Part shown: positions 9,095 through 18,107 of the stretch, one piece after another
How the letters are laid out: the number at the start of each line of letters is the position of its first letter
Position numbering within the stretch: the stretch's first letter is position 1
Source of the DNA: Marinobacter sp. LA51
GTDB lineage: Bacteria; Pseudomonadota; Gammaproteobacteria; Pseudomonadales; Oleiphilaceae
Reading direction: 5' to 3'
DNA: 64,000 nt
NCBI RefSeq assembly: GCF_030297175.1
Contig: NZ_AP028070.1
Location: 1,550,001-1,614,000 of the forward strand
Notes under the pieces: model-generated
Seen by the model: only the letters and a program-made list of their open reading frames with translations
What the model was told of the DNA's origin: nothing
The model's database searches: none
Position numbers and translations under genes: made by a program

Positions 9095-10864
9095 TCAGTA
9101 ACCCTGAGCCGAGGACGTACTCCGCCGCGGATCAGCACCCCCGTAAAGTGTTTCGTCCTCTCCCACCATAATACTCTGAATGGCGCCCATCGCCGAATTG
9201 GTAACCACGGTATGGCCACGACTTTCCAGCAATTTAACGGTGTCGCCGCTGATGCCCTGCTCAATACGCAGCTCATCCGGCAACCACTGATGATGGACCC
9301 GGGGCGCGCTGACGGCGGTCTGGATGTTCATGTCGTGGTCGATCACATTGAGGATCACCTGCAGGGTGGTGGTGATAATGCGGGAACCACCCGGGCTGCC
9401 GGTGACCAGGAAATTCTTGCCCTGTTTTTTCACAATGGTGGGCGACATGGAGCTGAGCATGCGCTTGCCGGGCTCCACTTTGTTTGCCTCGCCGCCAATC
9501 AGGCCGTAGGCGTTGGGTACACCGGGCTTGGCACTGAAATCGTCCATTTCATTGTTAAGCAGGAAGCCGGCACCTTCCACGGTGATGCCAGAGCCGTAAC
9601 TGAAATTGATGGTGTAGGTGTTGGAGACGGCATTGCCCCATTTGTCGACCACCGAGAAGTGGGTGGTTTCCGGGCTTTCATAGGCGGCGGGCTCGCCCGG
9701 TCCGATCTCGCTCGCTGGTCGCGCCCGCTCAGGAGTGATGTCTTCTCTGAGCGCCTCAGCGTAGGATTTGCTCGTCAGGCCGGCCAGCGGCACATCCACG
9801 TAATCAGTATCGCCCAGGTACTGGGAGCGGTCGGCGTACGCCAGTTTCATGGCCTCGGCCATCCAGTGAATGGTATCGGCGGTGTTGTGGCCAGAATCCC
9901 GGAGCGGATAGCCCTCGAGGATGTTCAGTATCTGCACGATGTGGGTGCCGCCGGAGGAGGGCGGTGACATGGAGTAAACATCGTAGCCGTGATAGGTGCC
10001 GTGTACAGGCGTGCGAACCACCGGCTCGTATGTGCTCAGATCCGACTCGGTAATCAGGCCACCATGGCGCTCCATTTCGGCAACGATCAGTTCAGCGGTT
10101 TCGCCCTCGTAAAAACCGTCTACACCCTGGTCCGCAATGCGCTGAAGCGTGTCTGCCAGGGCCGGTTGCCGGAAGGTGTCGCCGGGTTGGTAGGCGCTGC
10201 CATCGGCTTTATAGAAGGTCGATAGTGTCGCCGGCCAGCGTTCGAGGCGGGGGCGGGCCTGTTCCAGGCCATCGGTGAAGCGCTGCGGTACGGTGAATCC
10301 GTCCCGGGCCAGTTTGATGGCCGGTGCCAGGGCCTGTTTCAGGGATAGAGTGCCGTGGCGCTCCAGGGCCATGGCCAACCCGGCAACAGTGCCCGGGACA
10401 CCCGCTGCGAGGTGGGTAAACCGGCTCCGGTTCTTGACCACTTCGCCGTTTTCATCCTGGAACATGGTTTCCGAGGCTGCTGCCGGGGCCTTCTCCCGGT
10501 AATCGATGGCTTCCGGCGCGCTGTTATCGCCTTTGGCAATGAGCATGAAACCGCCGCCGCCAATGTTGCCGGACCGTGGCTGGGTTACGGCCAGGGCAAA
10601 ACCGGCTGTAACTGCGGCATCGATGGCATTGCCGCCGTCTTTTAAGACCTGCAGGGCGACGTCCGTTGCGAGGGTGTGGCTGGTAGCGACCATTCCCTGG
10701 GTGGCAACTGCGGGGTGGAAGCGTTCGCCTTCCAGAATTGCCTGTCCGGAGGCCGGGCCTGCGGTGATTGCTGTCAAGGTCAGGGTCAGGGTAATGGCGC
10801 TGAGACTCTCTGACCGCCTCTTGAGGCGGGTTCCTTTGATTTGCCGCTGTGGGGCCTTGTCCAT
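9095..10864 (-). CDS. ggt: Gamma-glutamyltranspeptidase
   Basis: A 589-residue exported enzyme that hydrolyses glutathione and transfers its gamma-glutamyl group in the periplasm. A signal peptide covers residues 1-41 (ending ASG-QA). The autocleavage site is at Thr400, the first Thr of TTHFSVVDKWGNAVSNTYT; cleavage there yields the large and small subunits. Substrate-contact segments PRSGNIGGGGFM (96-107) and SMSPTIVKK are present, as is the late GSPGGSRIITT loop. Length is standard. SD GAGGA before ATG. Heads the minus-strand run with the thiamine-binding-like and FtsH genes. Confidence 0.92.
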   Translation of the reverse strand: MDKAPQRQIKGTRLKRRSESLSAITLTLTLTAITAGPASGQAILEGERFHPAVATQGMVATSHTLATDVALQVLKDGGNAIDAAVTAGFALAVTQPRSGNIGGGGFMLIAKGDNSAPEAIDYREKAPAAASETMFQDENGEVVKNRSRFTHLAAGVPGTVAGLAMALERHGTLSLKQALAPAIKLARDGFTVPQRFTDGLEQARPRLERWPATLSTFYKADGSAYQPGDTFRQPALADTLQRIADQGVDGFYEGETAELIVAEMERHGGLITESDLSTYEPVVRTPVHGTYHGYDVYSMSPPSSGGTHIVQILNILEGYPLRDSGHNTADTIHWMAEAMKLAYADRSQYLGDTDYVDVPLAGLTSKSYAEALREDITPERARPASEIGPGEPAAYESPETTHFSVVDKWGNAVSNTYTINFSYGSGITVEGAGFLLNNEMDDFSAKPGVPNAYGLIGGEANKVEPGKRMLSSMSPTIVKKQGKNFLVTGSPGGSRIITTTLQVILNVIDHDMNIQTAVSAPRVHHQWLPDELRIEQGISGDTVKLLESRGHTVVTNSAMGAIQSIMVGEDETLYGGADPRRSTSSAQGY

Positions 10865-11008
10865 GATTCTGTTCCTCGTTTCTGGCGTTCAGATAGGCTA
10901 TGATAGCCGGTCATTTTCATCGGTGCGTAACGTCAATCTGTCGATCGTTCCGCCAGTGGTTCCCCGGCGCATCTGCTTTCCCGGATTTCAGTTAAGGAAA
11001 GGCTTTCC

Positions 11009-11863
11009 ATGGAGCATACCTATCGTCTTGTGATTTCCTGCCCGGATCGGGTCGGAATTGTCGCCAAGGTGAGTAATTTTCTGTCAACGTACAACGGCTG
11101 GATTACCGAGGCGAGCCATCACTCGGACACTCAAAGCGGCCGGTTCTTCATGCGGCATGAAATCAAGGCCAGCTCGATCCCCTTTGGTCTTGACCAGTTC
11201 CGGGCGGCGTTTGAGCCGATTGCCCGAGAGTTCGATATGGATTGGCATATTGCCGATTCGGCCCAGCCCAAGAAGGTCATTCTGATGTGCAGCAAGGAGT
11301 CACACTGCGTGGCGGACCTGCTGCACCGCTGGCACAGCAAGGAACTGAACGCCGAGATCGCCGCGGTGATTTCCAACCACGACGACCTTCGCCGCATGGT
11401 GGAGTGGCACGAGATTCCCTATCACCATGTCCCGGTGAGCAAGGACAACAAGGTCGAGGCCTTCGCCCACATCGAAGAGTTGTTCCAGCAGTACGATGTT
11501 GATGTGGTTGTGCTGGCCCGCTACATGCAGATTTTGCCTGCCGAGTTGTGCCGCAAGTACTCAGGCAAGGTGATCAATATCCACCACAGCTTCCTGCCGT
11601 CGTTTGCCGGTGCGCGTCCTTACCACCAGGCCTACAGCCGGGGTGTGAAGCTGATTGGTGCGACGTGCCATTACGTCACCGAGGATCTGGACGAAGGTCC
11701 GATCATCGAACAGGACGTTATTCGCATAACACACCGCGACTCCATCGACGACATGGTGCGCCTGGGTAAGGATGTGGAAAAGAACGTGTTGGCCCGAGGT
11801 CTTCGCTCCCACATCGAAGACCAGGTGATTACCTATGAAAACAAGACGGTGGTGTTTGATTAA
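11009..11863 (+). CDS. purU: Formyltetrahydrofolate deformylase
   Basis: A 284-residue enzyme that hydrolyses 10-formyltetrahydrofolate to formate and tetrahydrofolate, balancing one-carbon pools and feeding formate to PurT. Residues 1-80 are an ACT domain (YRLVISCPDRVGIVAKVSNFL). Residues 85-284 are the formyltransferase-like catalytic part with NIHHSFLPSFAGARPY and the active-site GATCHYVTEDLDEGPIIEQD. SD AAGGA precedes the ATG. The neighbouring gyrA starts 126 nt downstream and probably has its own promoter. Confidence 0.93.
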   Translation: MEHTYRLVISCPDRVGIVAKVSNFLSTYNGWITEASHHSDTQSGRFFMRHEIKASSIPFGLDQFRAAFEPIAREFDMDWHIADSAQPKKVILMCSKESHCVADLLHRWHSKELNAEIAAVISNHDDLRRMVEWHEIPYHHVPVSKDNKVEAFAHIEELFQQYDVDVVVLARYMQILPAELCRKYSGKVINIHHSFLPSFAGARPYHQAYSRGVKLIGATCHYVTEDLDEGPIIEQDVIRITHRDSIDDMVRLGKDVEKNVLARGLRSHIEDQVITYENKTVVFD

Positions 11864-11989
11864 GCCTGTCTCACAGTTGCCCCGGTAACGGTGTGATTGT
11901 GGTAGACTCGGCGGCTTATTACAGAATAACTAGGGGGCCGTATAACGGCTCCGACACGACTTCCAGATAACGCAAAGGAACCTTTCTCG

Positions 11990-14656
11990 ATGGGTGAGTT
12001 AGCCAAAGAGATCCTGCCGGTAAATATAGAAGACGAGTTAAAACAGTCCTACCTTGATTACGCCATGAGCGTCATCGTCGGCCGTGCGCTGCCGGATGTG
12101 CGGGACGGCCTCAAGCCGGTGCATCGCCGCGTTCTGTTCGCCATGTCCGAACTGAACAATGACTGGAACAAGGCTTATAAGAAGTCGGCCCGTGTGGTCG
12201 GTGACGTTATCGGTAAATACCACCCGCACGGTGACTCCGCGGTCTACGACACCATCGTTCGTATGGCACAGCCGTTCTCCCTACGTTACCCGCTGGTTGA
12301 TGGCCAGGGTAACTTCGGTTCGATCGATGGCGATAACGCGGCTGCGATGCGTTACACCGAAATCCGTATGGAAAAGATCGCCCATTCCCTGCTGGCGGAT
12401 TTGGACAAGGAAACCGTCGATTTCGTCGACAACTATGACGGCACCGAGCGGATTCCTGACGTCCTGCCCACCCGCGTCCCGAACCTGCTGGTCAACGGCT
12501 CCTCAGGTATCGCCGTTGGTATGGCCACCAATATCCCGCCCCACAACCTGACGGAAGTGGTGAATGGGTGTCTGGAACTGATCAACAATCCGGACCTCAC
12601 CATTGATGAGTTGATGGAGTTTATCCCCGGACCGGATTTCCCGACTCAGGGCATCATTAATGGTCGGGCGGGTATCGTTGAGGCTTATCGTACAGGCCGT
12701 GGCCGGATCTACATTCGTGCCCGTCACGAAATCGAGCACGACAAGAAAACCAACCGCGACGCCATCATCATTACCGAGCTGCCGTACCAGTTGAACAAGG
12801 CCCGGCTGATCGAGAAGATTGCGGAGCTGGTAAAAGAGAAGCGCCTGGAAGGTATTTCCGAGCTGCGGGACGAGTCCAACAAGGAAGGTATCCGGGTTGT
12901 GATCGAGCTGCGCCGGGGTGAAAACCCGGACGTGATCATCAACAACCTGTTTTCCCAGACCCAGCTGGAAACGGTCTTCGGCATCAACATGGTTGCCCTG
13001 ATTAACGGCGAGCCCAAGACCCTGAATCTGAAGCAGATGCTGGATGCGTTCATCCGTCATCGCCGGGAAGTAGTTACGCGCCGGACCATCTTCGAACTGC
13101 GTAAGGCCCGTGAGCGTGGTCATATCCTTGAGGGTCTGACTGTTGCGCTGGCCAATATCGACGAAATCATCGAGCTGATCAAGGCCTCGCCGTCCGCGGC
13201 TGAAGCCAAGGAAAAGCTGATGGGCAAGGGCTGGTCGCCCGGCGATGTTCTGGCCATGCTGGAACGCGCGGGTGAAGACGCCTGTCGCCCCGACGATTTG
13301 CCGGAAATCTTTGGCCTCCGCGAAGGCTTGTATCACCTGTCTCCGGAACAGGCCCAGGCGATCCTGGACCTGCGTCTGCACCGCCTGACCGGTCTTGAGA
13401 CCGAGAAGCTGCAGAATGAGTACAAGGAAATCCTGGAGAAGATTGCCGATCTGCTCGACATTCTGGGCGATCCGGAGCGTCTGATGCAGGTGATCCGTGA
13501 TGAGTTGCAGGAAATCGTTAACGACTACGGCGATGAGCGCCTGACTGAGATCACCAGCTCCCGTCGTGACCTGACCATTGCCGATCTGATCGACGAAGAA
13601 GACCTGGTGGTAACCATCTCCCACAGCGGTTATGCCAAGACCCAGGCAGTTGAAGACTACCAGGCCCAGCGTCGCGGTGGTCGAGGCAAGGCGGCAACGT
13701 CCATGAAGGACGAGGACTTTGTCGAGAAGCTGCTGGTCGCCAACTCCCACGACACCATTCTGTGCTTCTCCAACCGGGGCAAGGTTTACTGGTTGCGGGT
13801 ATTTGAGATTCCGCGCGCCAGTCGTGCTCACCGTGGTCGTCCGATGGTGAATATCCTGCCTCTGGATGAAGGTGAGCGTATTACCACCTTCCTGCCGGTA
13901 CGGGATTATCCGGAAGACCAGTTTGTGCTGATGGCGACCTATGCCGGTGTGGTCAAGAAGACCCCGCTGCCGAACTTCTCCCGTCCGCGCAGCAGCGGCC
14001 TGATTGCGCTGTCGCTGGACGAAGGCGATACCCTGATTGGCGCAGCCATCACCAAGGGCGACGCTGAAGTGATGTTGTTCTCCACCGCCGGTAAAGCGGT
14101 GCGCTTCAACGAAGAAGCTGTTCGCCCGATGAGCCGGACTGCCCGTGGTGTGCGCGGCATCAAGATGCCGCAAGGGCACCATGTAGTCTCCCTGATCATT
14201 CCTCAGGAAGATGGCGTGATCCTCACCGCCAGTGAAAACGGCTACGGCAAGCGCACAGCCATTGATGAATTCCCGACTTACGGCCGAGGCAGCCAGGGCG
14301 TTATCGCCATGCAGTGCTCCGAGCGTAACGGTAATCTGGTAACAGCCCTGCAGCTGTTCGACGGCGATGAGATGATGCTGATCTCCGACAAGGGCACGCT
14401 GGTGCGGACCCGCACGGATGAAGTTTCTGTGCTGAGCCGGAACACCCAGGGTGTGCGTCTGATCAAGCTGAGTCAGGAAGACGAGCGCCTGGTAGGCGTG
14501 GAGCGGATTGCCGAAGCCGATGATGCTGGCCTTGATGGTGAAGAGCTTGACGGTGAGGCACCTGAAGGCGAAGCGCTTGAAGGTACAGAGTCCAATGGTG
14601 ACGCCGGTGATGCAGCGGGTGAAAGCAGCTCCGAGGAAGGTGCCGGCGAAGACTAA
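11990..14656 (+). CDS. gyrA: DNA gyrase subunit A
   Basis: An 888-residue gyrase A subunit. The catalytic Tyr is residue 122 (AMRYTEIRM). The quinolone-resistance region reads [11 protein letters not shown] with Ser83 and Asp87, the E. coli numbering and the quinolone-sensitive residues. The GyrA box QRRGGRGK lies near 557-564 and starts the DNA-wrapping beta-pinwheel. The final 50 residues are a low-complexity acidic tail rich in Glu, Asp and Gly. SD AAAGGAA precedes the ATG. It stands first in the same-strand series that continues with serC, 50 nt downstream. Confidence 0.98.
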   Translation: MGELAKEILPVNIEDELKQSYLDYAMSVIVGRALPDVRDGLKPVHRRVLFAMSELNNDWNKAYKKSARVVGDVIGKYHPHGDSAVYDTIVRMAQPFSLRYPLVDGQGNFGSIDGDNAAAMRYTEIRMEKIAHSLLADLDKETVDFVDNYDGTERIPDVLPTRVPNLLVNGSSGIAVGMATNIPPHNLTEVVNGCLELINNPDLTIDELMEFIPGPDFPTQGIINGRAGIVEAYRTGRGRIYIRARHEIEHDKKTNRDAIIITELPYQLNKARLIEKIAELVKEKRLEGISELRDESNKEGIRVVIELRRGENPDVIINNLFSQTQLETVFGINMVALINGEPKTLNLKQMLDAFIRHRREVVTRRTIFELRKARERGHILEGLTVALANIDEIIELIKASPSAAEAKEKLMGKGWSPGDVLAMLERAGEDACRPDDLPEIFGLREGLYHLSPEQAQAILDLRLHRLTGLETEKLQNEYKEILEKIADLLDILGDPERLMQVIRDELQEIVNDYGDERLTEITSSRRDLTIADLIDEEDLVVTISHSGYAKTQAVEDYQAQRRGGRGKAATSMKDEDFVEKLLVANSHDTILCFSNRGKVYWLRVFEIPRASRAHRGRPMVNILPLDEGERITTFLPVRDYPEDQFVLMATYAGVVKKTPLPNFSRPRSSGLIALSLDEGDTLIGAAITKGDAEVMLFSTAGKAVRFNEEAVRPMSRTARGVRGIKMPQGHHVVSLIIPQEDGVILTASENGYGKRTAIDEFPTYGRGSQGVIAMQCSERNGNLVTALQLFDGDEMMLISDKGTLVRTRTDEVSVLSRNTQGVRLIKLSQEDERLVGVERIAEADDAGLDGEELDGEAPEGEALEGTESNGDAGDAAGESSSEEGAGED

Positions 14657-14706
14657 GCCGGCACTGCCAACAGACCGAATCAGTATGACTTGAGAGATCA
14701 CGGAAC

Positions 14707-15789
14707 ATGAGTAGGGCGTATAACTTTTGTGCAGGCCCGGCAACCTTGCCGGAAGCGGTGCTGCAGCAGGCGCGCGAGGAAATGCTGGACTGGCGCGGTA
14801 CTGGTATGTCCGTGATGGAGATGAGCCATCGCAGCGACGAGTTTGTGCAGATTGCTGAAACTGCCGAGCGAGATCTTCGTGAATTAGCCGGTATATCAGA
14901 TGATTACGCCGTACTCTTCATGCAGGGTGGAGCATCCAGTCAGTTCGCAACCATCCCCCTCAACCTCCTCGGAGAGGGTGGGTCTGCGGATTACGTGAAC
15001 ACCGGAATCTGGTCGAAAAAGGCGATCGCCGAGGCCAAGCGGTACGGCAACATCAATGTGGTGGCCAGTGCTGAGGATTCCGGGTTCAGCTCGATTCCGG
15101 ATGTTTCAGCTTGGCAGACCAGCGCTGATGCTTCGTATCTGCACTACACCCCGAATGAAACCATTGGCGGCCTGGAATTCGACTCCATTCCCGACAGCGG
15201 TTCTGTGCCGCTGGTAGCGGACATGTCCTCAACCATGCTGTCCCGGCCAATGGATTTCTCCAAGTTTGGGCTGATTTACGCCGGCGCCCAGAAAAACATC
15301 GGGCCGTCTGGTCTGGTGGTTGTGATCATTCGGAAAGACCTTCTGGGTAAAGCCCGTAGGGAAACGCCGACGATGATGAACTACCAGGTCATTGCCGATA
15401 ACGATTCCATGTACAACACGCCGGCTACCTATTCCTGGTATCTGGCAGGGTTGGTGTTTCAGTGGATGAAAGCTCAGGGTGGGGTAGAGGCCATGGGGGC
15501 GATCAATGCTCGCAAAGCCAAAAAACTCTACGGTTTCATCGACACCAACGATTTTTACGCCAATCCGATCGATCCGCGTTTCAGGTCTTGGATGAACGTG
15601 CCGTTCACCCTGGCGGACGACGCTCTCAATGCGGACTTCCTTAGGGGCGCTGATGCCCGTGGCTTGCTTAACCTCAAGGGGCACCGCTCCGTGGGTGGCA
15701 TGCGTGCCAGCATCTACAACGCTATGCCGGAGGCCGGTGTCGATGCGTTGGTGCAGTATATGGCTGAGTTCGCGAAGGAGCGTGGTTAA
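14707..15789 (+). CDS. serC: Phosphoserine aminotransferase
   Basis: A 360-residue PLP enzyme converting 3-phosphohydroxypyruvate to phosphoserine, and the equivalent step in pyridoxal phosphate synthesis. The Schiff-base Lys is residue 196 in YAGAQKNIGPSG; GGASSQF (74-80) binds cofactor phosphate. Length is typical of the family. It ends two nucleotides before pheA, so the two are co-transcribed; this order is conserved in Pseudomonas relatives. Confidence 0.97.
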   Translation: MSRAYNFCAGPATLPEAVLQQAREEMLDWRGTGMSVMEMSHRSDEFVQIAETAERDLRELAGISDDYAVLFMQGGASSQFATIPLNLLGEGGSADYVNTGIWSKKAIAEAKRYGNINVVASAEDSGFSSIPDVSAWQTSADASYLHYTPNETIGGLEFDSIPDSGSVPLVADMSSTMLSRPMDFSKFGLIYAGAQKNIGPSGLVVVIIRKDLLGKARRETPTMMNYQVIADNDSMYNTPATYSWYLAGLVFQWMKAQGGVEAMGAINARKAKKLYGFIDTNDFYANPIDPRFRSWMNVPFTLADDALNADFLRGADARGLLNLKGHRSVGGMRASIYNAMPEAGVDALVQYMAEFAKERG

Positions 15790-15791
15790 TC

Positions 15792-16889
15792 ATGAGTGAC
15801 GAGCAGATTCGTCTGGCCGAACTCCGGGACGAGATTGATAGCCTTGATCAGCAGATCATGGATCTGATCAGTGCCCGCGCTCGCTGTGCCCAGGAAGTGG
15901 CACACGTAAAGATGGATTCGAACCCGGACCAGGACGTGTTTTTCTACCGTCCGGAGCGGGAAGCCCAGGTGCTACGCCGTATCAAAGAGCAGAACCCGGG
16001 GCCTTTGTCCGGCGAGGAAATGGCACGACTGTTCCGCGAAGTCATGTCTGCCTGTCTGGCATTGGAAAAACCGATGCACATTGCCTTCCTGGGGCCGGTG
16101 GGAACCTTCACCCAGGCAGCTGCTTTGAAGCACTTCGGACATTCAGTGGTCAGTGTACCGCTGCCGGCCATTGACGCAGTGTTCCGGGAAGTGGAGTCGG
16201 GTGCGGCTCATTACGGCGTGGTGCCGGTGGAAAACTCCACCGAAGGCATGATCAACCACACGCTGGATATGTTTATGTCGTCGCCGTTGAAGATTTGCGG
16301 CGAAGTCCAGCTTCGAATTCACCACCATTTGCTGGTGTCGCCCAAGCACGAAGATCAGGACATCACCCGCATCTACTCGCATCAACAATCTTTTGCCCAG
16401 TGCCGCCAGTGGCTGGATACCCATCGCTACGGTATTGAGCGCATCACTGTGTCCAGCAACGCCGAAGCGGCGCGCCGGGCAGCGGAAGAGCCAGGCGCCG
16501 CGGCTATTGCCGGCGACATGGCCGCCGAGCTTTACGGCTTGAAGAAGCTGGCGAGCAGCATTGAGGACCGTCCGGACAACACCACCCGGTTCCTGATTAT
16601 TGGTCGGGAAGAAGTGCCGGCCAGTGGTCACGACAAGTCTTCCATCCTCGTGTCTATGCGCAACAAGCCAGGCGCGCTGTATCAGCTGCTGGAACCCTTC
16701 CATCAGCACGGTATCAGCCTGACTCGCATAGAGACGCGGCCGTCGCCCAGCGGTACCTGGGCCTATGTGTTCTATATCGATTTCGAAGGCCATATGGAAG
16801 ACGACCAGGTGAGCAAGCTGCTGGCCCAGGTAGACGAGGAAGCCGTTGAGCTGAAGCGTCTGGGTTCCTATCCGATTGGTGTTCTCTAG
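15792..16889 (+). CDS. pheA: Bifunctional chorismate mutase / prephenate dehydratase
   Basis: A 365-residue P-protein. Residues 5-90 are an AroQ-type chorismate mutase; about 95-275 are prephenate dehydratase (VGTFTQAAALKHFG, VVPVENSTEGMINHTLD, and NTTRFLIIG with the catalytic Thr-Arg-Phe); about 285-360 are an ACT domain (GALYQLLEPFHQHGISLTRIETRP) where phenylalanine feedback binds. The usual ESRP motif reads ETRP. It converts chorismate to phenylpyruvate, which the next gene product, HisC, can transaminate. Confidence 0.97.
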   Translation: MSDEQIRLAELRDEIDSLDQQIMDLISARARCAQEVAHVKMDSNPDQDVFFYRPEREAQVLRRIKEQNPGPLSGEEMARLFREVMSACLALEKPMHIAFLGPVGTFTQAAALKHFGHSVVSVPLPAIDAVFREVESGAAHYGVVPVENSTEGMINHTLDMFMSSPLKICGEVQLRIHHHLLVSPKHEDQDITRIYSHQQSFAQCRQWLDTHRYGIERITVSSNAEAARRAAEEPGAAAIAGDMAAELYGLKKLASSIEDRPDNTTRFLIIGREEVPASGHDKSSILVSMRNKPGALYQLLEPFHQHGISLTRIETRPSPSGTWAYVFYIDFEGHMEDDQVSKLLAQVDEEAVELKRLGSYPIGVL

Positions 16890-16936
16890 CATTGCGATGT
16901 TAAGGGCAGGAACAAGTTACGGAGTGAGTGATAGCG

Positions 16937-18106
16937 ATGGCAGTTGATTACCAGAGTCTGGCAGTAACCGGGGTTCAGGCGCTGTCTCCCTATCAGCCGG
17001 GCAAGCCAATTGACGAGCTGGCCCGAGAGTTGGGCCTGAATCCGGCCGATATTGTGAAGCTGGCCAGCAATGAAAATCCGCTGGGTCCCAGCGACGTCGC
17101 CCTGAAGGCGGCCCAGAAGGCGCTGTCAGAGCTGAGTCTGTATCCGGATGGCAACGGGTTCGATCTGAAGCAGGCCTTGGCGAATCGTTTCGGCGTCAAT
17201 ATGGACCAGATCACCCTGGGAAATGGCTCCAACGATGTGTTGGAAGTGATTGCCCGCTGCTTCGCCGATCGAGATGCCGAAGTCATTTTTTCCCAGTACG
17301 CGTTTGCGGTTTACCCGCTGGTTACCCAGGCCATTGGCGCCAAAGGGGTCTCGGTACCTGCCCGAGACTGGGGGCATGATCTCGACGCCATGGCGGCGGC
17401 CGTTACCGACCGTACCCGCTTGATCTTCGTCGCTAACCCGAATAATCCGACCGGCACCGTACACGGCGCTGCGGCGATAGAAGCCTTTCTGGAAAAAATT
17501 CCCGCCAATGTGCTGGTGGTGCTGGACGAAGCCTACTGCGAATATTTGCAGGGTGACGAGTACCCGGATGGGGTGAAGCTGCTGGCACAGTTCCCGAACC
17601 TGATTGTCTGCAGAACCTTTTCCAAAGCCTGGGGCCTTGCAGCGCTCAGGGTAGGCTACAGCATCAGCTCAGCAGCCATTGCCGATATTCTCAACCGTGT
17701 CCGGCAGCCCTTTAACGTCGATACCGTGGCACTGGCGGCGGCAACTGCCGTGCTGGCCGATGAAAGCTATCTGGAACGTTCCCGTGAGGTGAATAGTGCC
17801 GGGCTGCGCCAGCTGGAGCAGGCCTTCGATCGTCTCGGGCTTGAGTACATACCCTCTGCCGCCAACTTCATTGCGGTTGATGTCGGTGATAGAGCGCAGG
17901 ACATCTATCAGGCCTTGCTCGCCAAGGGCGTTATTGTGCGGCCGGTAGGCGGTTACGGCATGCCTCGCCACCTGCGGGTGTCCGTTGGTCTGACGGAAGA
18001 AAATCAGCAATTCATCGAGGCGCTCGAACAGTCTTTGGCATCTGGGTTGTCGTCTGGGTTGTCATCTGAGTTGTCATCAAAGTCGCTGTCTGAGAGGGAA
18101 GCCTGA
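16937..18106 (+). CDS. hisC: Histidinol-phosphate / aromatic aminotransferase
   Basis: A 389-residue class II aminotransferase with NPNNPTG and the PLP-Lys motif FSKAWGLAALRVGY. In this operon context it probably serves phenylalanine and tyrosine synthesis as well as, or instead of, histidine. I chose the ATG at 16937, 12 nt after GGAG; a GTG at 16928 would add three residues but sits too close to the site. The last 25 codons carry four tandem 12-bp units encoding Leu-Ser-Ser-Gly-like repeats, an appendage beyond the catalytic fold. One base separates its stop from the GTG of the next gene. Confidence 0.93.
   Translation: MAVDYQSLAVTGVQALSPYQPGKPIDELARELGLNPADIVKLASNENPLGPSDVALKAAQKALSELSLYPDGNGFDLKQALANRFGVNMDQITLGNGSNDVLEVIARCFADRDAEVIFSQYAFAVYPLVTQAIGAKGVSVPARDWGHDLDAMAAAVTDRTRLIFVANPNNPTGTVHGAAAIEAFLEKIPANVLVVLDEAYCEYLQGDEYPDGVKLLAQFPNLIVCRTFSKAWGLAALRVGYSISSAAIADILNRVRQPFNVDTVALAAATAVLADESYLERSREVNSAGLRQLEQAFDRLGLEYIPSAANFIAVDVGDRAQDIYQALLAKGVIVRPVGGYGMPRHLRVSVGLTEENQQFIEALEQSLASGLSSGLSSELSSKSLSEREA
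18035..18082 (+). repeat. Tandem 12-bp repeat at the 3' end of hisC
   Basis: Four consecutive in-frame 12-bp units beginning at 18035, 18047, 18059 and 18071, each TTG-(G/T)CN-TC(T/A)-(G/A)(G/A)G. They encode L-A-S-G, L-S-S-G, L-S-S-E and L-S-S-K. The unit length is a multiple of three, so copy-number change would keep the frame. Confidence 0.85.
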
Positions 18107-18107
18107 G

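Noticed and set aside
12503..14743. 746-codon open frame antisense to gyrA
   Set aside because: It is the mirror of a high-GC3 gene in the complementary codon register; gyrA itself is certain and the antisense product has no recognisable domain.
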